Below are positions 35,960-43,249 of a stretch of DNA of 64,000 bases, piece after piece. The notes beneath the pieces were generated by a model. The model made no database searches and was not told where the DNA came from. It saw only the letters and a list, made by a program, of their open reading frames with translations. A program made the translations under genes and the position numbers. Position 1 is the stretch's first letter. The number at the start of each line of letters is the position of its first letter. Source of the stretch: Leptolyngbya sp. PLA1 (GTDB taxonomy: Bacteria; Planctomycetota; Phycisphaerae; Phycisphaerales; UBA1924); contig QWIH01000005.1 of assembly GCA_021405315.1 (NCBI GenBank), forward strand, positions 47,379 through 111,378, written 5' to 3'.

Positions 35960-37477
35960 ATGCCCAGCGGCGAAGGCAAGGCCACACGCAGACGCGAGGC
36001 AGTTTCGGCGGGCAATCAGCACGGGGAGCGGGGGGGGCCGGTCACGGACCAGGGCTCGGACCAGCATTCCGTGAGCGCCATTCTTGCCTCGCTCAGCAAC
36101 ATCGAGACCACCCGGCCCGAGTCTCTCGACATTCCGCGCGCCTTCAACCTGGCTCGCATGCAGCGCCTCATGGATCTGCTCGGGAACCCGCAGAGCCAGA
36201 TCTGCTGTGTGCACGTCGCGGGAAGCAAGGGAAAGGGCAGCGTGTGCGAGATGACCGCCTCATGCCTCGAGGCGTGCGGCTACACCGTGGGGGTCTACAC
36301 GAGCCCGCACCTGGTCGATCTCCGCGAGCGCATCCGCATCAACCGCGACATGGTGTCGCGCGAGCAGTTCGCGACGCTGATCCGGCGCGTGCACGGCGCG
36401 GCGCTGCAGTTGCCGGAGGACCTTGGCCGCGCGTCGCTCTTCGAGGTACTGACCGCTGCCGCCTTCGTGCACTTCGCGGAGATGGCCGTCGACATCGCCC
36501 TCATCGAGGTCGGCATGGGCGGGCGGCTGGACGCCACGAACGTGATCCGTCCCGCGGTGTGCGCCATCTCTCAGATTCAGCTCGAGCACACGGCGGTGCT
36601 TGGCGACACCCTGGAAAAGATCGCTTCGGAGAAGGCGGGCATCATGAAGCCCGGCGTGCCTTGTGTCACGGTGCCCCAGACCGAGGGAGTGATGGCGCAG
36701 CTCCGCGCCGCCGCGGCCGGCGTCGGCACCACGCTCGAGCAGATCGGGAAGGACATCGACTTCTCGTACCGAGTGGGAAGCACGCCCGAGCTGGGGCCCC
36801 ATGCGCGCGTCGTCCTCACCACGCCTCGCAGCACCTTCGAGCACCTGCCGGTACCCCTCCGTGGGGAGCACCAGGCGGTGAACTGCGGCCTGGCGCTGGC
36901 GATTCTCGACAAGCTCCGCGGGGCCGGCTACGACACGCCCGAACCCATGGTGGCCCAGGGGCTGGGCCGAACTCCGGCGCACGGCCGGCTTGAGCTGGTC
37001 AACGAACGCCCGCGCATCCTCGTCGACGGCGCACACACGCCGGACTCCATCGCCGCGGTCATCCGTGCCGTCAGCACGCATGTGAAGTACGACTCGCTGG
37101 TGGCGGTCTTCGGGTGCGCCGCGGACAAGGACGTGCCGCGCATGCTGGAAGCTCTCGCGACGGGGGCGGACAAGGTGTTCTTCACGCGGGGGACGGATCA
37201 CGCCCGGGCCGCGGACCCGCGCGAACTGCAGCGCCGGTTTGCGGAGGCCTCTCCCAAGATGACGCAGATCGCCCCGACGGTGCGCGAGGCGCTCAACCTG
37301 GCGGCCCGCGCGGTGCAGCGGGACGATCTGATCCTCGTGATCGGGTCGTTTGTGGTGGCGGGGGAGGCAAAGAAGCTGCTCGCGGAACGGAACGCCGCGC
37401 GGCGCAGCGAGGCCATCCGCGAGGTCAAGCCGAGCGGCATTGCGCCCCAGCCCGGCGAGCGCCGCCGTCGGCCATGA
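35960..37477 (+). CDS. folC: Folylpolyglutamate / dihydrofolate synthase FolC
   Basis: FolC adds glutamate to dihydropteroate and to folates in the cytosol. The Mur-ligase-type P-loop VAGSKGKGSVCEM lies near residue 78, followed by GVYTSPHLVDLRERI, the central IEVGMGGRLDATNVI, and LEHTAVLGDTLEKIA. The C-terminal domain contains ILVDGAHTPDS. Length 505 residues, with an unconserved hydrophilic N-terminal stretch of about 35 residues. The stop codon directly abuts the end of the convergent MATE gene with no spacer. Confidence 0.95.
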   Translation: MPSGEGKATRRREAVSAGNQHGERGGPVTDQGSDQHSVSAILASLSNIETTRPESLDIPRAFNLARMQRLMDLLGNPQSQICCVHVAGSKGKGSVCEMTASCLEACGYTVGVYTSPHLVDLRERIRINRDMVSREQFATLIRRVHGAALQLPEDLGRASLFEVLTAAAFVHFAEMAVDIALIEVGMGGRLDATNVIRPAVCAISQIQLEHTAVLGDTLEKIASEKAGIMKPGVPCVTVPQTEGVMAQLRAAAAGVGTTLEQIGKDIDFSYRVGSTPELGPHARVVLTTPRSTFEHLPVPLRGEHQAVNCGLALAILDKLRGAGYDTPEPMVAQGLGRTPAHGRLELVNERPRILVDGAHTPDSIAAVIRAVSTHVKYDSLVAVFGCAADKDVPRMLEALATGADKVFFTRGTDHARAADPRELQRRFAEASPKMTQIAPTVREALNLAARAVQRDDLILVIGSFVVAGEAKKLLAERNAARRSEAIREVKPSGIAPQPGERRRRP

Positions 37478-38947
37478 TCAGGCGGGGATCGGGGGCTCAC
37501 TCTTCACGAGCCTGATCTTCCGCCAGGAGCCCCCGAGAAACCGCACCAAGACGAAGACGCAGAGGAGAGCGATGTAGCTCGCCGCGGCGACCCATGCGCC
37601 AAGCGATTCCAGACTCGGGGCGAGGTGTGTGAGAGCCGTGCCTCCCGCGACGAGCACGGTCCAGGCGAGCGCGACGGTGGCCAGGCCGGGAACGAGCGTG
37701 TCTCCTGCGCCGCGGAGCGCGCCGGAGATGGTCATGGCGACGGCGTCGAAGAGCTGGAACGCCGCGGTTGCGATCATGAACTGCCCGCCCAGGGTCACGA
37801 GGGTTCGGGCCGCCTCGGGCGGGGTATCACTTCTTATGAAAAGCCTGACCAGCGGCTCTCGGAAAACCACGAAGGCGACGGCGCACAGGCCCATGTAGAC
37901 GATCGCGGACGCCACCGTCAGCCACGCGCGACGCGCGGCAAGGTCGCTGCGGTTCATTCCCTGGTACTTCCCCACCAGCGCCGAACAGGCAACGGAGAGT
38001 CCTACCGCCGGCATGAACGAGAGGGACATGTACTGGTGTGCGATCCACCCGGCGGTCGCGTGATGCACGCCGAAGTGGCTCACGAGGTGCACCATGAAGT
38101 AGCCCCAGCAGATCATCTCGTTTCCGAACATGGCGGCCTGAGGCCAGCCGACGCGGAGCAGGTCGCGGATGTGTGCAGCCGAGGGACGCCACGCCGCCCG
38201 AGTTCGAAGGGCCCGGTTCATCTTCGGGCCCAGGAACACCGCCGCGGGAATGGCCAGCTCGACCACCGTCGCGATGACGGTGCCCCACGCGGACCCTGCG
38301 ACGCCCATCGCCGGGATGTGGAGTAGCCGCGCCACCCACGCGGCCCACTCGCCGGGCGAGCCGAGCTGGGCGGCGGGGTCGGGTCCGAAGATGAGCACGG
38401 CGGAGAGCGCGAGATTGACGAGGTTCGCGGAGACGCCCGCGACCATGACGACCCCCGCGCGGTGCATGCCGTAGAAGAAGTGACCGACCGCGCGCGTGGA
38501 GAGGTTGATGCCGGCCCCCCACAGGAGGATTCGTCCGTACTCGGCTCCGAGCGTCGCCTGGGCCTCATCGACTCCGGCGGAGCGGAGCACCCAAGGCACG
38601 GCGAAGGAGTACGGGACGAGAAGCAGGGCCCAGTAGAGCAGCCCGAGCCAGAGTCCGTTCCACACATACGCCGGGCCGCGCTCCGGCTTGCCCGCGCCCA
38701 TGTTCTGCGCGACGAACGGGTTGATGACGTTCAGCAGCCCGTAGGCGAGTGAGATGGGGACCCACGAGGCAAGCCCCCCGTTGCCCTGTGCGCCGACGTA
38801 GATAGGCTCCGGGCCGATGAGCGAACAGAGCCACTTGTCCGAGAACGTCATCGCCGTGTAGCTCGACATGGTGGCCACGGTCGGCCCGGCGATGCGGAGC
38901 ATCTCGAGAACGGCGTACTTCCCGGATTCGTGCGGTTCCCTCGTCAC
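37478..38947 (-). CDS. MATE-family multidrug/toxin efflux transporter
   Basis: MATE proteins export cationic drugs or toxins in exchange for Na+ or H+. The 489-residue protein has about 12 hydrophobic helices and two MatE repeats; PFVAQNMGAGKPERG in the first half and ALVGKYQGMNRSDLA in the second are the matching loop motifs. The start is GTG at 38947, with a TACGCT element 8 bases upstream and no ribosome site. Substrate cannot be deduced. It converges on folC with zero intergenic bases. Confidence 0.9.
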   Translation of the reverse strand: MTREPHESGKYAVLEMLRIAGPTVATMSSYTAMTFSDKWLCSLIGPEPIYVGAQGNGGLASWVPISLAYGLLNVINPFVAQNMGAGKPERGPAYVWNGLWLGLLYWALLLVPYSFAVPWVLRSAGVDEAQATLGAEYGRILLWGAGINLSTRAVGHFFYGMHRAGVVMVAGVSANLVNLALSAVLIFGPDPAAQLGSPGEWAAWVARLLHIPAMGVAGSAWGTVIATVVELAIPAAVFLGPKMNRALRTRAAWRPSAAHIRDLLRVGWPQAAMFGNEMICWGYFMVHLVSHFGVHHATAGWIAHQYMSLSFMPAVGLSVACSALVGKYQGMNRSDLAARRAWLTVASAIVYMGLCAVAFVVFREPLVRLFIRSDTPPEAARTLVTLGGQFMIATAAFQLFDAVAMTISGALRGAGDTLVPGLATVALAWTVLVAGGTALTHLAPSLESLGAWVAAASYIALLCVFVLVRFLGGSWRKIRLVKSEPPIPA

Positions 38948-38955
38948 GCGGGCGG

Positions 38956-38961
38956 AGCGTA
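38956..38961 (-). promoter_or_regulatory. TAnnnT -10 element of the MATE gene (leaderless-type)
   Basis: On the minus strand TACGCT ends 8 bases before the GTG start; no Shine-Dalgarno sequence intervenes. Confidence 0.4.
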
Positions 38962-39007
38962 GCGCAGGTCCGCGCTCGCCACGCCAACCCGCCCCGCGCG
39001 GTCCGGA

Positions 39008-39487
39008 TTACGCGGCCTCGCCCGCGCCGAGCATCATGCTGGCTTCCATCCCGGCCATGGGGCAGTGCTTCTCCAGGGCTTCGCCGAGCGCCAGCGCGTC
39101 GGCGAGGACGAACTGGCAGCAGTGGCCGATGCGCCACCCGGTGAACTTGAGGGCACGGGGAAGGGAATCCTGCGTGGTGCAGGCGATCAGCTCGTCGCCC
39201 TGCCACTGGAGGGGCAGCACACGGAACTGCCACGCCTGGCGTCGGGTGATGGCCTCCAGGGCGCGGGCCTGCACCGGGTAGTTTCGTGGGTCGATGTGCG
39301 GGCAGAAGTGGGAGTACTGCTCCGCCCAGGCCCGCTCCACCGCCGCGGGGCTGACACCGAACATTTCTTCCGCCAGCACTCCGAACGGGCCGCCCCGGTC
39401 GCGCTGAGCCGCGAGCACCGCGTCGCGCTGGTCACCGGTCAACACCCCATGCCTCACGAGCAGGTCGCCCAGTTGCACCGTCCTCAT
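39008..39487 (-). CDS. Stand-alone GspE/PilB N-terminal-domain (MshEN-like) protein
   Basis: Residues 1-70 (QLGDLLVRHGVLTGDQRDAV, then AEEMFGVSPAAVERAWAEQY) resemble the N-terminal domain of type II secretion/pilus ATPases, a module that in MshE-like proteins binds cyclic di-GMP. No ATPase domain follows: the protein ends at 159 residues with a Cys/Trp-containing second half (WQFRVLPLQWQGDEL, HCCQFV). The ATG at 39487 has a GAAGGAG ribosome site; the frame extends far upstream but without a supporting start. A regulatory partner of a pilus or secretion ATPase is plausible, not shown. Confidence 0.75.
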   Translation of the reverse strand: MRTVQLGDLLVRHGVLTGDQRDAVLAAQRDRGGPFGVLAEEMFGVSPAAVERAWAEQYSHFCPHIDPRNYPVQARALEAITRRQAWQFRVLPLQWQGDELIACTTQDSLPRALKFTGWRIGHCCQFVLADALALGEALEKHCPMAGMEASMMLGAGEAA

Positions 39488-39761
39488 GCCACGCTCCTTC
39501 CTCACCTCGCGGTGATGGCAAGAGCATCGGAAGCCGGGCCGCCCGCGTGAAGCACGGGGCCACCAACTCCAAGCTGGTCTGCGGCGGGCGGCGCCTGCAC
39601 GACCTCGCGCGCGTGTGGCTGCCGTAGGGAGAGCGCCGCGCGGAATTGTGCACGCCCGCGCGACTTTCCTTGCCGGCCGGGAGTTCGTATGTTCGGGCGG
39701 GCGGCACGTCCCGGAATACCGGCCGCGGGAGCGCGCCGGGGGCGGGTGGCCGCGCGCCGAC

Positions 39762-40730
39762 TCAGCCCCGGGTCCCGCGGTACCAATCCACGGTCCGCTT
39801 GAGGCCTTCTTCAAGGCTGGTCGCGGGCTCGAAGCCGAGGAGTTCGCGGGCCTTGGTTCCGTCCAGGCACCGCCGGGGCTGACCGTCTCCCTTGGTCGTG
39901 TCCCACACCGTTCGCCCCCGGTACCCGGTCAGGCGGGACACAAGCGCCGCGAGGTCATGGATCGAGACTTCGACGCCCCCGGTGAGATTGATGGGAGTGG
40001 GGGTGTCGACGCGCTCCGCCGCCAAGAGGACGCCCCTCGCCGCGTCATCGATGTAGATGAAGTCTCGCGTGGGCGCGCCGGAGCCCCAGTTCACGACCTC
40101 CGCGTCGCCTCTGCTCGACGCCTCCACGTACTTCCGGACCAGCGCCCCCGCGACGTGGGAGTTGGCGGGGTCCATGTTGTCACCGGGGCCGAAGAACCCG
40201 GTGGGTATGACGTACGCGCTCCGCAGCCCGTGCTCCAGCCTGTAGGCCTCGAGCATCTGGAGTGTCGCGAGCTTGGCGACGCCGTACGAGGCGATCTCAG
40301 CGTCCGGGAGCCCGCGGAAGAGGGATGACTCGCGGTAGGGAATCGGAGCGTCCGCGGGATAGGAGCACATGGTGCCGATCTGGATGAACTTGAACGCGGG
40401 GGAGATGAAGCCGGCGCGCCGGGACTCTTCCAGCGTGTGCATGGCGATGGCCATGGTGTCGAAGAAGAACCGCGAGGGCCACTTTCGGTTCGCTCCCAGC
40501 CCGCCTACGAAGCCGGCGCAGTTGATGACCAGGGTGGGCCCTGCGCCGCCCCAAGGCGAGCGAACCGCGCTCGCGGCCTGCGCCGGGTCGCGCAGGTCGC
40601 GCTCCGCGGAACGGAACCGCACGATGGCGCTCTCCGGCACGCCCGAGGCGAGGAGTCGCGCGTGGACGGCGCGGCCGAGGAACCCGTGCCCGCCCGTCAG
40701 CAGCACCCGTTGCGTGCGCCAGTCCAGCAT
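39762..40730 (-). CDS. GDP-L-fucose synthase-like NAD-dependent epimerase/reductase
   Basis: An extended short-chain dehydrogenase acting on nucleotide sugars for surface glycans. The N-terminal Rossmann motif is LLTGGHGFLGRAV; the active-site region has Tyr and Lys in SYGVAKLATLQM, and GPGDNMDPANSHVAGAL is close to the GDP-fucose synthase signature (usually NDNFDPxNSHVIPAL), followed by RDFIYIDDAARG. Length 322 residues. The ATG at 40730 is chosen on homology and has a TACGCT element 7 bases upstream. GDP-fucose as product is likely but a relative such as another deoxysugar synthase is possible. Confidence 0.85.
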   Translation of the reverse strand: MLDWRTQRVLLTGGHGFLGRAVHARLLASGVPESAIVRFRSAERDLRDPAQAASAVRSPWGGAGPTLVINCAGFVGGLGANRKWPSRFFFDTMAIAMHTLEESRRAGFISPAFKFIQIGTMCSYPADAPIPYRESSLFRGLPDAEIASYGVAKLATLQMLEAYRLEHGLRSAYVIPTGFFGPGDNMDPANSHVAGALVRKYVEASSRGDAEVVNWGSGAPTRDFIYIDDAARGVLLAAERVDTPTPINLTGGVEVSIHDLAALVSRLTGYRGRTVWDTTKGDGQPRRCLDGTKARELLGFEPATSLEEGLKRTVDWYRGTRG

Positions 40731-40737
40731 CGCTCCA

Positions 40738-40743
40738 AGCGTA
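40738..40743 (-). promoter_or_regulatory. TAnnnT -10 element of the epimerase gene (leaderless-type)
   Basis: TACGCT on the minus strand, 7 bases before the ATG at 40730. A GGAG overlaps the short gap but sits too close to the start to be a good ribosome site. Confidence 0.45.
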
Positions 40744-40759
40744 GCGGACGCGCCGCCCG

Positions 40760-40765
40760 TACCAT
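40760..40765 (+). promoter_or_regulatory. TAnnnT -10 element of marR (leaderless-type)
   Basis: TACCAT ends 5 bases before the GTG at 40771, in the 40-base divergent gap shared with the epimerase gene. Confidence 0.35.
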
Positions 40766-40770
40766 GGTCC

Positions 40771-41286
40771 GTGGGCACGCGGAAGCACAACCCGGTGAAA
40801 GCCTCCTCCGCGCCGTCGGGCCTGGCCCGCGAGATCCATAAGTCCGGCCCGTTCTCCAGCCCCGCGCAGGAGGCCTACCTCAACCTCGTCCGTACGTTCG
40901 CCGTGCTCTCGCAGGACTTTGACCGGCTGTTCAGGCGGCACGGGCTCTCGGGCTCCACCTACAACCTCCTGCGCATCCTCCGCGGGGCGGGCCACCAGGG
41001 CCGGACCTGCGGCGAGATCCGCGATCACATGATCTGGCGCGTGCCGGATGTCACTCGCCTCGCCGACAACGTTGTCCGCAGAGGGCTCGCCTCCCGCGTG
41101 CGGGGCGAGGGTGATAAGCGCACGGTGCGGCTGTTCATCACCGTCAAGGGAGAGCGGCTGCTGGCTCGCCTTGATCAGGCAGTGCTCGACCTTCACGCCC
41201 GGCAACTCGGACACATGGCGGAGACGGACCTCGCGTCGCTCTCGGGGCTGCTTCACGCCGCCCGCAATCCCCCCTCGGAGTCCTAG
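40771..41286 (+). CDS. MarR-family transcriptional regulator
   Basis: MarR proteins are dimeric winged-helix repressors, often responding to phenolic or oxidative signals. Here the HTH/wing spans HMIWRVPDVTRLADNVVRRG followed by VRGEGDKRTVRLFITVKG, with the DxR wing motif DKRTVRL. About 171 residues; the start GTG at 40771 is a choice, GTG at 40795 also fits. It ends 3 bases before the pirin gene, a common marR-pirin pairing, so pirin is the likely target along with its own promoter. Confidence 0.88.
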   Translation: MGTRKHNPVKASSAPSGLAREIHKSGPFSSPAQEAYLNLVRTFAVLSQDFDRLFRRHGLSGSTYNLLRILRGAGHQGRTCGEIRDHMIWRVPDVTRLADNVVRRGLASRVRGEGDKRTVRLFITVKGERLLARLDQAVLDLHARQLGHMAETDLASLSGLLHAARNPPSES

Positions 41287-41289
41287 CCG

Positions 41290-41979
41290 ATGCTCACACT
41301 CAGGCCCGACCAGCAGCGTGGATTCTGCGACTTCGGCTGGCTCCAGGCGCGCCACTCCTTCAGCTTCGGGTCATACAACGATCCCGCGCACATGGGGTAT
41401 CGAACGCTGCGCGTGATCAACGAAGACCGCGTGGCGCCCGGGCAGGGCTTCGACACTCACCCGCACCGCAACATGGAGATCATCACGTACGTGGTGGAGG
41501 GGAGGCTCGCCCACAAGGACTCCACGGGCGGTGCCGGCGAGATCCGGCCGGGTCAGGTGCAGTGGATGAGCGCCGGCTCCGGCGTGCACCACAGCGAGTT
41601 CAACCCGGACCCCGCCCGCCCGCTGCACCTCCTTCAGATCTGGATTCTCCCGGACAAGTCCGGCTATGCGCCGGCCTATGACCAGCTCAACCTTCCCGCC
41701 GGGAACGGGCTGCATGTCGCCGCCTCGCCACACGGGCGGGATGGGGGCGTGCCCATCCGTCAGGATGCAACCCTGCTCGTGGGGCGATTGGGCGCGGGAC
41801 AGGCTGAGGAGCGAGCGCTCGCCACCGGGCGCGGGGCATGGGTGCAGCTCATCCGGGGTGAGCTTTCGGTCCTCGGACGGACGCTCCTTCCGGGCGATGG
41901 CGCGGCCATCGAGGATGAGCACGTGGTTCGCCTCCGGGCCGGCGCGACCGCAGAGTTCCTGTATTTCGACCTCGCGTGA
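41290..41979 (+). CDS. Pirin-family cupin protein
   Basis: Pirins are double-cupin metal proteins; some have quercetin 2,3-dioxygenase activity, others are regulatory. The N-terminal cupin has RHSFSFGSYNDP and the metal-binding FDTHPHRNMEIITYV with HHSEFNP further along (His-His-His-Glu site intact). The 229-residue length corresponds to the YhaK/YhhW type. Tightly follows marR. Substrate is unknown. Confidence 0.92.
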   Translation: MLTLRPDQQRGFCDFGWLQARHSFSFGSYNDPAHMGYRTLRVINEDRVAPGQGFDTHPHRNMEIITYVVEGRLAHKDSTGGAGEIRPGQVQWMSAGSGVHHSEFNPDPARPLHLLQIWILPDKSGYAPAYDQLNLPAGNGLHVAASPHGRDGGVPIRQDATLLVGRLGAGQAEERALATGRGAWVQLIRGELSVLGRTLLPGDGAAIEDEHVVRLRAGATAEFLYFDLA

Positions 41980-42020
41980 GGGGGCCAGGCTTGGCGGGTA
42001 CGACGCCGCCCGCGCGTCCA

Positions 42021-42026
42021 TACACT
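42021..42026 (+). promoter_or_regulatory. TAnnnT -10 element of lptB (leaderless-type)
   Basis: TACACT ends 6 bases before the lptB ATG, with no Shine-Dalgarno site. Confidence 0.45.
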
Positions 42027-42032
42027 CGCCCC

Positions 42033-42779
42033 ATGCCCCTGCTCCAGGCGGTCAACCTCCGAAAGTCATACGCCGGCCGCGTGGTCGTCGACGGCGTGGG
42101 CTTTCACGTGGAGCGGGCCGAGGTCGTCGGGATCCTGGGGCGCAACGGCGCGGGCAAGACCACGTCCTTCCGCATGACCATCGGCATGATCGACCCGGAC
42201 GGGGCCGACAGCCGTGTGTTCTTTGATGGCAAGGACGTTTCCTCTCTTGCGATGTACGAGCGTGCGCGGCGGGGGATGGGGTATCTTTCGCAGGAGCCGA
42301 GCGTCTTTGGGCGGCTCTCGTGCGAGGACAACCTGCTCGCGATCCTGGAAACACGCCCGTACACGCGCGCCGAGCGGAGGGCCAAGGCCACGGCGCTTCT
42401 GGAGCAGTTCGGCCTTTCCCATAAGGCGACGCACCAGGCTCGCACGTGCAGCGGCGGTGAACGCCGCAAGCTGGAGATCGCCCGGGCACTCGTTACCGAG
42501 CCCCGGCTCATCCTGCTGGACGAGCCGTTCAGCGGCGTGGACCCCATCGCCGTCGAGGATCTGCAGGCTGAGATCCGGCGTCTTGCCGACCGGGGCATCG
42601 CGTTCCTGGTCACCGACCACAACGTGCAGCAGACGCTGCGCGTCTGCGACCGCGCGTACATCGTCGAGGGTGGAAAGAAGCTCGCGGAAGGAACGCCCAA
42701 GGGCCTGATCAATGATGAGGCGGTGAAGCGTGCGTACCTGGGAAACCTCTTCCGGGGCGACGAGTTCGACGATCGATGA
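42033..42779 (+). CDS. lptB: Lipopolysaccharide export ABC ATPase LptB
   Basis: LptB powers extraction of lipopolysaccharide by LptFG. It has Walker A GRNGAGKTTSF, the LptB-type Q-loop GYLSQEPSVFGRLS, signature CSGGERRKLEIARAL, Walker B LILLDEPFSGVDP and the late H-loop VTDHNVQQTLRVCDRAYI, a close match to LptB. Length 248 residues. The frame opens at 41976 inside pirin, but homologues begin at the ATG 42033. A lipoprotein gene follows. lptA, lptC, lptF and lptG are not in the window. Presence argues for an outer membrane with LPS. Confidence 0.93.
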   Translation: MPLLQAVNLRKSYAGRVVVDGVGFHVERAEVVGILGRNGAGKTTSFRMTIGMIDPDGADSRVFFDGKDVSSLAMYERARRGMGYLSQEPSVFGRLSCEDNLLAILETRPYTRAERRAKATALLEQFGLSHKATHQARTCSGGERRKLEIARALVTEPRLILLDEPFSGVDPIAVEDLQAEIRRLADRGIAFLVTDHNVQQTLRVCDRAYIVEGGKKLAEGTPKGLINDEAVKRAYLGNLFRGDEFDDR

Positions 42780-42790
42780 AGGAAGGTGCC

Positions 42791-43246
42791 ATGGGACGCA
42801 TGACACGCGAGACACCCACGCCGCGAGCAACGCTCCCCGCGCTCTGTGCGCTGCTCTCACCCTTGGCGCTGTGCGGAGGCTGTCTTGATCGCACGCTGAT
42901 CATCACCTCCGACCCGCCGGGTGCCAACGTCACCGTGAACGACGTGGAGGTCGGTCGCACCCCGGTCGAGGCCTCGTTCACGTACTATGGCACGTACGAC
43001 GTGCTGCTCACGCTCGAGGGTCACGAGCCCCTCCGCACGCGTGCGACGGCCAGGGCGCCGGTCTACGAGTACCCACCCGTGGACCTCATCGCCGAGGCAG
43101 TGCCCGCGCGCGTCCGAAGCGAGGTGAGGTGGCACTTTACGCTCCAGCCCTCACCCGAGGCCTCGGTTCCAGCAACCCGGCTTGAGGCCGATGTGGCGGA
43201 ACGGGCCAGGGCGCTCCGCGAGCGGCTTTCGCCCGCCGGCCAATAG
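42791..43246 (+). CDS. PEGA-domain lipoprotein
   Basis: The 151-residue product has a hydrophobic N-terminus ending LALCGGC, a probable though imperfect lipobox with Cys31. A PEGA domain follows (LIITSDPPGANVTVNDVEVG), a small beta fold common in envelope proteins, then a Pro/Ala/Arg-rich end. I chose the ATG at 42791, preceded by GGAAGG; an ATG at 42776 overlapping the lptB stop is an alternative. Position between lptB and a glycosyltransferase suggests an envelope role, nothing more specific. Confidence 0.8.
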   Translation: MGRMTRETPTPRATLPALCALLSPLALCGGCLDRTLIITSDPPGANVTVNDVEVGRTPVEASFTYYGTYDVLLTLEGHEPLRTRATARAPVYEYPPVDLIAEAVPARVRSEVRWHFTLQPSPEASVPATRLEADVAERARALRERLSPAGQ

Positions 43247-43249
43247 ACC

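Noticed and set aside
39488..39761. 274-base gap between the GspE-N-like gene and the epimerase
   Set aside because: Contains long open frames only in antisense-like composition; no promoter, RNA fold or coding signal I can support beyond the ribosome site of the downstream gene.
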